A stretch of 64,000 bases of DNA from Polytrichum commune (Eukaryota > Streptophyta > Polytrichopsida > Polytrichales > Polytrichaceae): contig OX485806.1 in assembly GCA_950295325.1 (NCBI GenBank), positions 12,896,001-12,960,000 of the forward strand, given 5' to 3'. Shown piece by piece: positions 46,171 through 57,152 of the stretch (position 1 is the stretch's first letter; each line of letters opens with the position of its first letter). Both the position numbers and the translations under genes were made by a program. Below the pieces are notes generated by a model. That model had not been told where the DNA came from, ran no database searches, and was given only the letters and a program-made list of their open reading frames with translations.

Positions 46171-49037
46171 TGTGAACCCTTTGAGTGGTCCACCACTCTG
46201 CGGGATCACTTTTAGTTAGAATGTTAGCATTAAAAGTTAGAATTGATAGGGAATTTAGGGAAAATTAGTTCATTTAGCATTTAGCCTAGAAGAAGGAAGG
46301 TCAAAATGAAACTAAGTAGTGCTAGAAGATAGCAAAGTAGAAAAAATATGCTTGCTAGTAAAAACAACTAGCTAAGCAAATATTAGTAGATGCTAGTTAT
46401 TAAGCAAATATTAGTAGATGCTAGTTATTAAGCAAATGTTAGTAGATGCTAGCTAAGCAAGTGTTAGTTTATTAGTTAGTGTGAGGCACACAAGACTATT
46501 GGAGGTGTTTTACGTAAGAAGATAAAATCGGCGTGAAGAATTTTGAAGAAAAAAAGAAAGAGAGCAAGGGGGATACTTGCCCACTTGCCCCCTTGCCAAC
46601 TCGATGGCGGAAAAATTAGAAAGATTTCTAAAGGTTTTTTGTCGGAGCCACCTCGGCGAGAGGGTGGCAACCTCAACCGGGAAAACCCCCGAGCCAAAAT
46701 TTCGGGAAAGGGTTTGAAAAATGGATCCGGTGGAGGAGGGGTCCAACCCTTTTGTGAGAGGGTTTAAAAACCCCTCCTTCCACCTTGTAGCTCTCTCTCT
46801 TTCTCTAGTTTTTGGGCGAAGCCCTGCTTCAATGTAGTTAGGAAAAAATCCTTTAGCATGTATTCTCAATGGTCTAGAAGAAAGGCTTGAGAACCTCCTC
46901 TACTCTCTCTCTCCTAGTTAGGTTGTGTGTTTATTAACACACCAACAAAATTATTCCTTCTTTTGTAGAGGTAGGTTGGATGGTAGAGTTTTGAGTAGAG
47001 GCATTATAGACCTCATCTGCCAATGCCCTAAAGGCTTAGTTCAAAAGCTAGAACAAGATACTTATCATTTTTCTCTTAGAGAGATTTCATATAGCTATCC
47101 ATAGCCGTTTCCCATTTGTGATTTGGTTGAGATGACAATTAGTTATGGATTTTCAAAGATGGAGTAGAAAAACTGGGTGGTCTTGTGGGTAGCGGCTGCT
47201 GGATCAGACCTGCGAGCCCAATAGGAATTTTAATTCCAAGAAATTATATTTTTCCCAAGTAGAACTTTTGTGTAGCTTTCCAAAATGGCTTAGAACATTT
47301 GATTTGAGCATGATTTGAATTAGATATGAATTGTGCAAGATGGGACACATAGTTTGAGAACTTTTGGTTGACTGCTGCATTACAGAGGACCTGCTGGGTT
47401 CACTTTGGCTTACCTTTCTAATCACATATTTTTATCAAATACATATTTTTAATATCTCTCCAGGGTCATATAGAACGTTTGATTTGACTAAGATTTGAAT
47501 TAGATATGAATTGTTGAAGGCGAGATACATAGTTTAAGCCTTCTTGATTGACTGCTGTGTTACAAGGAGTCCGCTGAATTTCTATTAGCTTAACCTGCTG
47601 ATGTCATAATTTTTTCTAGTTAGAGCTTGTTCATAGCTTTCCAATGGTATAAGGAAAGCCTAGATCCAAGTAGTAAGGAATGTGCTATGAATTTTTGAAG
47701 TTAGAAGGTAGATAGGTGGGTTGGAAGGGTCGGTTGAATCGACCTCACACTTCCAACCCTCATAACTTTTGCATTTCTTATCCGATTAGAGTGATTTTTA
47801 GATCATTGGAAAGATAATTTGGTGCACTAAGTATAAAAATTATGCTTAGGATTAAATTACAGGGCAGAATAACACTTTATATTTTAATTGTTAACTAAGG
47901 TACGCTTACTACCAAACTAGTTACAAAGAAGGAGGCAAGGTCGACGCTCGGAAAGTGGAGCAAGGAAGGAGGTAGCGGCTCGGCCTACATCAAGCCCAAA
48001 TCAACCGAGGAAAATTGAGGTAAATTAACTAACCTTAAGCCTTCCATTTAGGATTGGAGGGAGCACGGCTAAGGTACGCATCTCTAAACCCACTCACCTA
48101 TCTCGTAAGGTCAAGTGGCTTGACCACTTGACCGCCAAGGGAGTACCCAATTCCATTGTTTTCGGGGCCCTTGGTATGTTTTGTGGTAGTAGCTTCATTT
48201 ATTAGCAAGTTTCGTGTGTGGTAAGTCGGATTAATCACCGACACGACCACTCTGAATGTTGTTGGTGGAAAGGTGGGGTTAATGACCCGCGAATCCACTA
48301 TTATGTTGTTGGCCCCATAGATTGGGAGTAATGGCCCCAATTTATGAAGATTGCGCAACAGGTTGAACCTACAGGTCGCCCGTCACCCTGGTCCCATTGA
48401 GTTGCATTTCGTGGTCTATCCAGTGTAAACACATTTAACAATCAAAACATACAAAATAAATCGTAAACCCTTGTTGGCAAGAGACCCGAGGTAAGGGGTG
48501 ATGCCTAATATGTTAATGTAGTAAGTTAGGACGTGCAAACAAAAGTAAGTAATTAAGAAGGAATTTGTGTGAAGGGTGGGACTTAGGCCAAGTTCCCCCG
48601 CTTAGAAAACTAAATAGAACTAAATAAAGAAATAGGAAGAATTGAATGGTCCATCAAATTGTCGTTATTCCGTTCGTTGAGTTAGGGTGGTATGAGTCAC
48701 ACCCGGTTGGGTGTATCAGAACCATCCCAATTCACAAATTAGGATTGCCTTGGTTTCAAGGCTGGTGCGTCTGCGCGTAGAATAGGTTGTAGGTTAAGGT
48801 TAGAACTAGATATGAAATTGGTTAGTGGAGTTTAAAGCCACACTAGTAAAAAACTAAGGCCTAACCTCCGGAGGTACTACGACGCATATTTAATCTCCCT
48901 TAAAAATCTAACTACTCACGTTATACACCTATCATCCGGGTTCGGCTTGGGCGCCTGCAAATGCAGGCCACCTTCACCGAAGGGCTTGTGTGATACTTTT
49001 AGGCTCCCTCGAAAGGGGGTGGCCCAAAAGTACCACA
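46171..49037 (+). mobile_element. Family B LTR, copy 2 (longest copy), no TSD
   Basis: A 2867-bp LTR from TGTGAACCCTTTGAGTGG to GGCCCAAAAGTACCACA. It is the inverse of 2269-4385 plus an extra 723-bp segment (47984-48706) bordered by CGG on both sides, and it has an extra 28-bp unit (GCAAATATTAGTAGATGC...). Left flank GCCCA and right flank TAGCC do not match, so this copy is not a simple solo LTR. No primer site follows and no polypurine tract precedes. The 86-aa frame at 48098-48358 (-) lies within the extra segment and shows no known motif. Confidence 0.75.
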
Positions 49038-49747
49038 TAGCCTCTGCGTATACACGACCGCGCAAACAAATAAGTGCTCCGAATTGCACTTGCAAGATGG
49101 TGGATGGTACTTGGATTGTGCTGCAGGATTTGTCCCCGGGGAAGAGAAGGCTTTGTTTGCTAGCCTTGTGGGTAGTGCTCCGAATGATAACATTGTTACC
49201 TTGGAGGAGTCTAACATCGTTGAGCTTCCCCTTCCTCCTCCTAAGGCACCAAGGAGAAAGGGCAGAGCAAAGAAGACCGCCACTCAAGCATCTTCCCAAG
49301 TTCTCATTCGGTCTGCTTCTAAGACCCCGGTTGAGCCACCCACCCTCCCACACAGTCCATCTATCGCTCCCTCCGTTGCTCCCTCTCTTGCCCCCTCTGT
49401 TACTCCATCTGCATTTCATCCATAATCTCTTGCCACTCCATCTCACAGTGGCACTTCTCTCCTCTCTTTGCCTCGCAAGAGGAAGGCCGCTCTCTTGGAT
49501 ACCAGTGCCACCTCTTCGGATGCCCCTAACACGCTTTCCCTCATCGAAAATGTGGACATGGTTCAACTAATGCTGGATTCCGAGGTTGCTGGAGGTCCCC
49601 TCCCCGCATATACCCGCATCCAAGAGTTCATTGCCAAGGTTTGTATACTTGCCTTCGTCAATTCTCAATTTTTTTTTCTTTGCTTTGCTTATTTCTTTCC
49701 TTTTTGTTTTCTCATGAAGTTTCAATTGCAGGTTGGGGCAGGTCGTT

Positions 49748-52054
49748 TGTGAGGCCAAACCCCCCACCCTTAAGCGTTCGTAGTCCGAGTAGTAGGTTTG
49801 GGCTCACATTCCTCCGTGGCATTGGCCTTAGGCTTGGATGTGTCCTTTGATGACTCAAGTGTCCAATTCCTTGCCTTGTACGCGCAAGCCCAAGCGGATA
49901 TTCCCCTCTTCCTTTTACCAATGGTTACCTTCACTTCTTTAGGGTCCTTGAGCTCCTCACTAGGTTTGGTTGTTGAGTCCATAGTGCAAGGATCAACTTT
50001 TTAACCTCTACTTAATAATTCAATACACCATGCATGGTATGGAAGCATCCAAACACACAAATCTTTATTTGACAATCCAAGTGAATAGTATTAAGAAATA
50101 CTTTTCTCCAAGGCTTATTGTCTCACAATCAAAGCATCAAGCCCAACGAGTCTACTCCTCAAGCTTCCTACCCTACCAATCACTTAAACACAACCACCCC
50201 AACCTCAAAAACTTAGGAATGTGGCTCTTGGTCCATCACAATCACCAAATCCTCTTTTTTCTATCTTCCTCCATTTTTTTCATTCAAGGTGAGTAGATTC
50301 CCCCATAGAAGAACCCCGGCAGTCTCCAACAAGACCCTTCCCGAGGTCTCAGTCTCAAATCTCCGGGTGTAATTTTGCGCTGTTCTCCAATTGTTCCGCC
50401 CGTCATCGCCCGTCACTTTCTTCCTTGAGGCACCTGTTCCCCGCAGACAGAGACCAGCTCCTTGTTAGCCCTCCTCTAGTTAGGCTAGCTTCGAATTAGC
50501 TAGCTCCTGCTTTGCTCGGCCCTTAATTAAGCTGCTCCTAAGTACGGTAGCTAGCTCCTGATTTGCTTGGCCTTGATTAGCCAGCTCCTACGTAGCTAGC
50601 TCCTCTCTGGCCTAACTTCAAATAGTCCGGCTTCTAATTTGCCAGCTCCTTAGTTAGCTCAACTCGCAATTAGCCTATCTCCTAATTAGCATGGTTCATG
50701 ATTGGCCTAGATGTCCTTTAAACAATTTGTAACCAACTGCCGGTTCTCCCCGATCATAGCCACCTTCCCCTAATTAGCTGCCGTCTGGTGATTCCTTTGA
50801 TCTCAGCTTGGTTAGTGCAGCTCCCTTGATTTAATTAATGCAGTTCCCAGTCTCGGCTTCAGTTGCCACCAACAGTCTCGGCTCAACATTACAAGGTCAC
50901 GGCTCTTGGCTCATGTGTGAAGTGGACCTGACCAGCAACTGCAGCTAACTAGGCCCAGCTGCAGAGCTAATCCCAGCTTACAGCTTACCCAGTCTCGGAC
51001 TCCCAGCACCTTCTCCAAAAGTCCTGCTCCTTCTTCAACAATTCAGGCCTTTGGCCAAATATTAAACCATTCAAAATAAGTACCATCATCTAATACCAAC
51101 TGAGTGCGCCAATTTAATGGTTCAAACTAAGCTCTATAAACTAAATGCTATGAGGTGAACACTATGAACTAAACACTATCACTAAATGCCTTAAGTCAAA
51201 TACTATATCTAAGCAATGCAAAACCAATCTAAAAACTAGTTTGCCTCGGTTCTCTACCTAGAACCTTGCACCACACGTGCACCCTTCTTGCTCCACACAC
51301 ACCACATGAGGTGCCAAGAGGGCAAGAAGAAAAGAGAGCCAAGAGAGAGAGATTAACTAACTACACTAATTCACCCCACTAATTTCCCACACATTGCCTC
51401 TAAGTACAAGAGTTTTTCCTACTAACTAAGTTACATCCTCCTCATGAGCTCTAAGAGCTTCACTTCCTAACATCAACAAGAGAGAGCGAGAATGAGAGCA
51501 ATCCCCCACCTTACCTCGGACCCCCTTGGGAGTGCTCAACCCAAACTTAGCCTCCTCCACTTTCCGCCACCATAACTTTCTCCCCTTACCTTCCCAAATT
51601 GTCACTCACCACTTTAATTCAAACCACGATGCTTAAATCGTAATTTGATTGGTGTTTTTAGAATTTGCTTATCCTCCATCTTGCATTCTTCCTTGGACCT
51701 TCCCCATTAAGTGGCCACGATGAGGTGGTCCACTTGTGCGCTCAATGTGATCCTCCATTCATCCCAATTCGAATGCACTTGCTTCTTGAGTCACCTTGGT
51801 TGTCTCCATCCATTGTACTAGCCTACTCACTAACCATTTGATCTAAGCCTTTCCTATCTACCCTACTTCACTCCAATCCTTTTCTAAGGTAAAAATACAA
51901 TAACCACTCACATGCTAGCCTCTTACAACATTGTACTTCTAAGGCTAACATTTCACTCTTTTTATATTTTTGTGAAGTGATACACCACTTCAACGCACAC
52001 CAACTAATATTTTCTAACGCTAAGACTAAATGTGGGCACCGCTTTGGGCTCACA
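49748..52054 (-). mobile_element. Family A-type solo LTR in exon 2, TSD TCGTT
   Basis: A 2307-bp unit, TGTGAGGCCAAACC to GGGCTCACA on +, flanked by perfect TCGTT at 49743-49747 and 52055-52059. The U3 half (from about 51530) matches LTR1 with divergence, and the 61-bp U5 hairpin matches. The middle holds degenerate AGCTCC-rich repeats (50450-50720). No coding sequence, so a solo LTR. Removing it with one TSD rejoins the reading frame of the host exon. Confidence 0.9.
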
Positions 52055-52982
52055 TCGTTCCCGTGTGAACACCTCGACTACAACTCATAAGGGCCTTGAT
52101 TTGCTCTTCGCCGACATTCCCGAGAATTTGCCGGTGCTGAACATCTTCACCGATGTTCCTTCTTGGAACAAGCTCCATGAATCATACTATGAGTGTATTT
52201 TTGCATTTGCGAAATCTAACCTCTATGATCATGGTGTCCTTGTTTTTGCCCATTGTGCGAGTGCCAGTGTTTCTAGGAGTATTTTCGATTGGGCATACAC
52301 TTATGACTTCTACGTCGCGGAAGATTGGTTTGGAATGAATGATTTGGACTTCCAATCTCCCGTTGTTCCCTCTGGAGTGGTAAGCAAGTCTCCCTCTCTT
52401 CCCCTTCCGTATTGCTTATCATTTCAATTTCAATTCAATTTCAATTTCATTTCATTTCAATTCAATTTCATTTTCATTGTTGCAGACTCGGAAGTTCAGC
52501 ATCAAAGTTCTTGTTCGTGTTAACTCCGTTCTTAGAGTGCGGGAGGAGGCCATACAAGAGTATGGTTACAACCTCCAACGAGATGGATGGTTAAATACCT
52601 TTACCGATGAGAAGAGCCAGGCGATGCGCAGTGATGGGGTACCTTGGCGAGGTGCCCGTGAGAAGCATCCTGTTTTTTTTCCATCCTTCTCGCTACTCTC
52701 ACCGACAAGAATGATGTTATTATGGACTGGCAGTGTGGTGTAGGTATGCCTTCTTTTTCAACTTCATCCTTACTTTGAATTTTCCATTATTTTTCCCTGA
52801 CTAGTTTCCATACTAACATTTTACCTCTCGTTGCTTTAGGTGGTTCGATTACAGCATGTCGCTCCCTTGAGCGGCATATTGTGGCCCTTGAGAGTGACCC
52901 CGTCATTTTCAATTCACTCCTACTCCCCATGCGCGATCCCCAGCCTGCGCGTATATCTCGCTCAGTTGCCGCACCGTCTACA

Positions 52983-53924
52983 TGTCGCGACCCTTGCTAG
53001 TTTTTCTCCACTTAGCTCAATCGCTTTCCAACTCTAGCAAGTGTCCCGAGCGCTAACCTGCACATCCCACGCACATGCATGGTTAGCTCCCAAAACCGCG
53101 GACCTTCAATCCCATATTTGGTCACCAAACCCTCCTACACATGCATTCGGGACTCTTTCCCCTTAGTAGGTAACCCATCGCTAAGGTGGACTTCCATCCA
53201 TGGAAGTCCACTCCCTACTTGGTCATAGTGTTGCTAGGACAACACTACAACCACCCGGAGCACATTGCCAAGTATGCTCCGGGGGGGGGTCGGTCGGCAA
53301 AGCCGCCTCACCCATATAAGCCTCTAGGACTTTTGGCGGGGCCCCTCCCCCACCGTCAACATCCCTTTTGTCTCTCTACCAAGAGTTGGGGCCAAGTAGA
53401 CATTTTCCCTTAGCCGCTGGGTCTAGAAGCCTCCCTGCAGCTTCAGACCTTCATAACTTCCACGTGCGGTCTCTGAATCTAACAACCAACCACTCTATCG
53501 TCATCTACATTTCACGTAGATCCCTATGGACACCTCACTTGCCCTATTCGGGCAAGTATTGAGGAAGTTATGCCTGTTTAAACCTTTGCAGTCCCGGGAG
53601 CCACTCCCAGGCCCCTGCTGTTCCAGGGCGCTGTCCCGGGACAGCATCCCACTCAAAGTGCCATATCTCCTAGCTCACACCTCAGATTGAGGTGTTCTTT
53701 AGCATTCTAGAATCGGGACGCCATAAGCTACTCATAGCTTATGGCTTTACCCTCATGACTCCTAGTCTTTGTGGGTGGGAGGCGTTCTAAACGCCCGGGG
53801 CCCTCACCCACCTTAGGATCACTTGGTCCCTCTCACCAATGGCGTCACAAGTCCCGGGTGTCACTCCGGGGTCCCCCTTGTGCCCATGGTGTTGCGGGCA
53901 CTCCTCATGGAGAGGTGCGCGACA
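52983..53924 (-). mobile_element. Family C-type solo LTR in exon 4, TSD CTACA
   Basis: A 942-bp unit, TGTCGCGACCCTTGC to GAGAGGTGCGCGACA on +, flanked by perfect CTACA at 52978-52982 and 53925-53929. It matches the chromovirus LTRs over its length with more divergence, so it is an older insertion. It lies between codons of the exon that follows the methyltransferase-like motif. Confidence 0.9.
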
Positions 53925-54305
53925 CTACATCTATCTTTGATCCTCCTCAAAAGATGACCAAGAGGGCATTCGGATTCCTTTGTGCGTAAGTTTGCTTTCT
54001 ATATTTTGCCATGTTTGCCTTGATTTCAAATTCTCATTTTCTAGTGTCATCATGTTTCTAATCCTTTTGCTTGGGTGTTTAGAGAGCCAGCGGAGGTCGC
54101 AGTCATTCGTCGAGACATGTTTTCAAGTCCTCCGAAGCCGTTTGAGCTTCCCCCGTATGCTAGTGCAATGGCGGATTGTTTTGCGAAGGCGGAGTCCCCA
54201 TCTCCTCCTCGCGTTCGTCATTTCTCGCGTGGAACACGAAATGTTTTCTTGTTAGAAGCAAATGAGGGTGAGGAGAGTGATAGGGAATGTTCTCCAAGCC
54301 CTTAG

Positions 54306-55099
54306 TTTATCATTTTGGTTTTGGAGATTATAACTCCGTTTGTTGTTGTTATCCGGCTTTAATAAAAGTTGTGTGTTGGTTTTATTTTTGATATCCGGCG
54401 CAAGTTTCATTCTTTCTCTCCATTATTTCATATTCATAATGTCAACCCGCATTGCATTCTTTATTTTTTCTTCATCGTTCGGATCTCTTAACTTCTAGTC
54501 ACAAAACAATCTAGCTCTCGGCTCTTAGTGTGAGATCTTAGTTATAGGGGGACCATACTTTCTATTAGTGTGGATGGTTTATTTAATGGTTGTGCACACT
54601 AATCACATTGGCCGTCTTCCAATCCCAATTGCTATATAGCAATTGGAAGTTTTGTTTGGCACGCGAACATAACCTCGTCAAACTTTTTAAATTGAACTTC
54701 ATGTTGTTCTCAAAGAGCCGGCACGTCACCTCAAAAATTTCCAAGAGGATTCTAAGGTTGGACTTGGGGGATTTGTCTTTGAGGTCTTTGGCTAAGCTAA
54801 GGACTGAATTGGAAGGCTGTTATGGTGCGACGGAGTTTTATGGCATGTTCTTTGGATCATTTTACCCATATTGAACATGCCCGGCAGATAGGGTGTAGAT
54901 GGCCCTAAACTAGAGTATATAGCTATTTTAACTAACTACCCATTTTTGTAAGTCTTGAGGTTGGCTACATTTTGTTGACCAATAAAATATTTTGTGTATG
55001 GTATTTTGATTTCAATTTGGTGACGTCAGCCCTAATTTAATATGATACATTTGAAAACATATACTATAAGATGTTTGATAACAAATGCAATCTTCCACA
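54306..55099. other. 3' flank of the methyltransferase-like gene; palindrome and possible exon scrap
   Basis: AATAAA at 54361-54366 is a likely poly(A) signal. A perfect 22-bp palindrome centred on CTATATAG lies at 54625-54646 (arms CCAATTGCTAT). A 94-codon + frame at 54590-54874, ending in LAKLRTELEGCYGATEFYGM, could be a gene scrap but has no motif. AATAAAATATTTTG lies near 54982. Confidence 0.4.
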
Positions 55100-57120
55100 C
55101 CTATAGGATCCGTTGGTTTCTCAAACAATTCTGGGTTATTATGTCCACGGGAATGGGGGTACCTTTCCAAATATAGAATTCAAACTATCTCTAATTCCAC
55201 GGAAATAGGCACTGCTTCTCCTAAAATTACCCAACAAAATCTAAATTTTCCGCTCTCCAATCTCCGCTCTCCGCTCTCCGCTCACATACTTGAGTTTCCC
55301 CAACCTAAGCTACATATAACCCAAACTCACTTCACACTTAAATCATATTCAGGCCTCATCACAACCTTATCAACTTATAACCCAATTGATTTCACACTTA
55401 AGTCAGCCCACTTAATACCCTTCTCAAGGGTGTGTCGGGACCGAGACACACTATTTTGAATAAAGCTAATATTAAGAGATTTGATTTCAGGCCTTATATG
55501 AGCCTTAACAACTTCAAACTTAAATCAGATTTCAGGCCTAATCACAACCTAAGCTACATATAACCCAAACTCACTTCACACTTAAATCAGATTCAGGCCT
55601 AATCACAACCTTATCAACTTCTAGCCCAATTGATTTCACACTTAATTCAGCCCACTTAATACCCTTGTCTAGGGTGTCTCGGGACCGAGACACACTATTT
55701 TGAACAAATGTGACTTTCAAAAATTTGATTTCAGGCCTTATATCGGCTTTACCAACTTCACACTCAAATCAGATTTCAGGACTAATGACATTATTACCAA
55801 CATCCAATTCAAACTCACTTCACACTTAAGGTTGATTTCAGGCATAACAAATACCTTACCAACATCCTACCCTAACTGATTTCACACATAATTCAGCCCA
55901 GTTAAGACCTTGTCCAGGGTGTCTCGGGACCGAGACACACTATTTTGAACAATTCAAATTTCAGGCCTAAACACAACCTAAGCAACATATAACCCAACCT
56001 CACTTCACACTTATATCATATTCAGGCCTAATCACAACCTTATCAACTTCTAATCTGAAATCACTTCACACTTAATTCAGCCCACATAAGACCCTTGTCT
56101 AGGGTGTCTCGGGACCGAGACACACTTTTTTGAACAAAGATGACTTCCAGAAATTTGATTTCAGGCCTTATGTCAGCCTTAACAACTTCAAACTTAAATC
56201 TGATTTCAGGCCTAATCACAACCTAAGCAACATATAACCCAAAGTCACTTGAACCTTAAATCAGATTTCAAGCCTAATCACAACCTAAGCAACATATAAC
56301 CCAAGTTCACTTCACACTTAAATCAGATTCAGGCATAATCACAACCTTATCATCTTCTAACCCAATTCATTTCACACCGAAGTCAGCCCACTTAATACCC
56401 TTCTCTAGGGTGTCTCGGGACCGAGACACACTATTTTGAACAAATGTGACTTTCAAAAATTTGATTTCAGGCCTTATAGCAGCCTTAACAACTTGACACT
56501 TAAACCAGATTTCAGGCTTAATCACAACCTAAGCAACATATAACCCAAACACACTTGACACTTAAATCAGATTTCAGGCCTAATCACAACCTTATCAACA
56601 TATAACCCAAACTCACTTGACACATAAAACAAATTCAAGCCTAATCACAACCATAGCAACATCTAATCCAATTGATTTCACACTTACTTCAGCCCACTTA
56701 AGACCCTTGTCTAGGGTCCAAGACCGAGACACCCGTTATTGACCAAATCTTACTCTCAGAAATTTGATTTCAGGCCTACTAAACACCTTTACAACATGAC
56801 ACTTAAATTTCACACTCACATCATATTCAGGCCTATTCACAAGCTTACCAAAGTCTATCCATCACTCACTTCACACTGAAATCAGCTGTCGGGCATCATC
56901 ACAAGCTAAGCAAAAAATATCCCAAACTCAGTTCACACTTAGATCATATTCAAGCCTAATCACAACCATAGCAACATCTATCCCAATTGATTTCACATTT
57001 AGTTCATCCCACTTAAGACCCTTGTTGACCAAATCTTAATGTCAGAAATTTGATTTCAGGCCTAATCACAACCTAAGCAACATATAACCCAAACAGTTTT
57101 CAGGCCTCAAGACAAACAGA
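55100..57120 (+). repeat. Satellite array, left block (61-bp monomers, palindrome-bearing)
   Basis: After a short CCGCTCT microsatellite (55248-55282) the DNA consists of monomers close to CACAACCTAAGCAACATATA + ACCCAAACTCACTTCACACT + TAAATCAGATTCAGGCCTAA + T. Every few monomers a variant carries the near-palindrome GTGTCTCGGGACCGAGACAC or a changed form, at about 55431, 55674, 55919, 56104, 56410 and 56715. Spacings of 243, 245, 185, 306 and 305 are multiples of about 61. Confidence 0.9.
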
Positions 57121-57152
57121 TTAAACGAATTGATTGGGAAGTATTAACTCAC

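Larger units (their letters stand above)
49038..54305 (+). pseudogene. Methyltransferase-like multi-exon gene, interrupted by two solo LTRs
   Basis: Five exon segments by GT-AG junctions: ?-49638; 49732-49747 plus 52060-52379; 52486-52743; 52840-52982 plus 53930-53985; 54083-54305 (stop TAG). Exon 1: LHLQDGGWYLDCAAGFVPGE, a Lys-rich KAPRRKGRAKK stretch and Pro/Ser repeats. Exon 2: GLDLLFADIPENLPVLN, then YDHGVLVFAHCAS and FDWAYTYDFYVAEDWFG. Exons 3-4 join as DWQCGVG/GSITACRSLERHIVALE, which resembles the S-adenosylmethionine motif of N4/N6 amino-methyltransferases; ADIP could stand where they have DPPY, in a permuted order. This is pattern reading, not a search. Damage: TAA at 49423-49425; a one-base shift at the T8 run 52673-52680; two LTR insertions. 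The 5' end is lost at the family B LTR border 49037/49038. AATAAA follows at 54361. Confidence 0.6.

Noticed and set aside
48098-48358. 86-aa - ORF in the extra segment of the long family B LTR
   Set aside because: No recognisable domain and absent from the TSD-proven copy; not supported as a gene.
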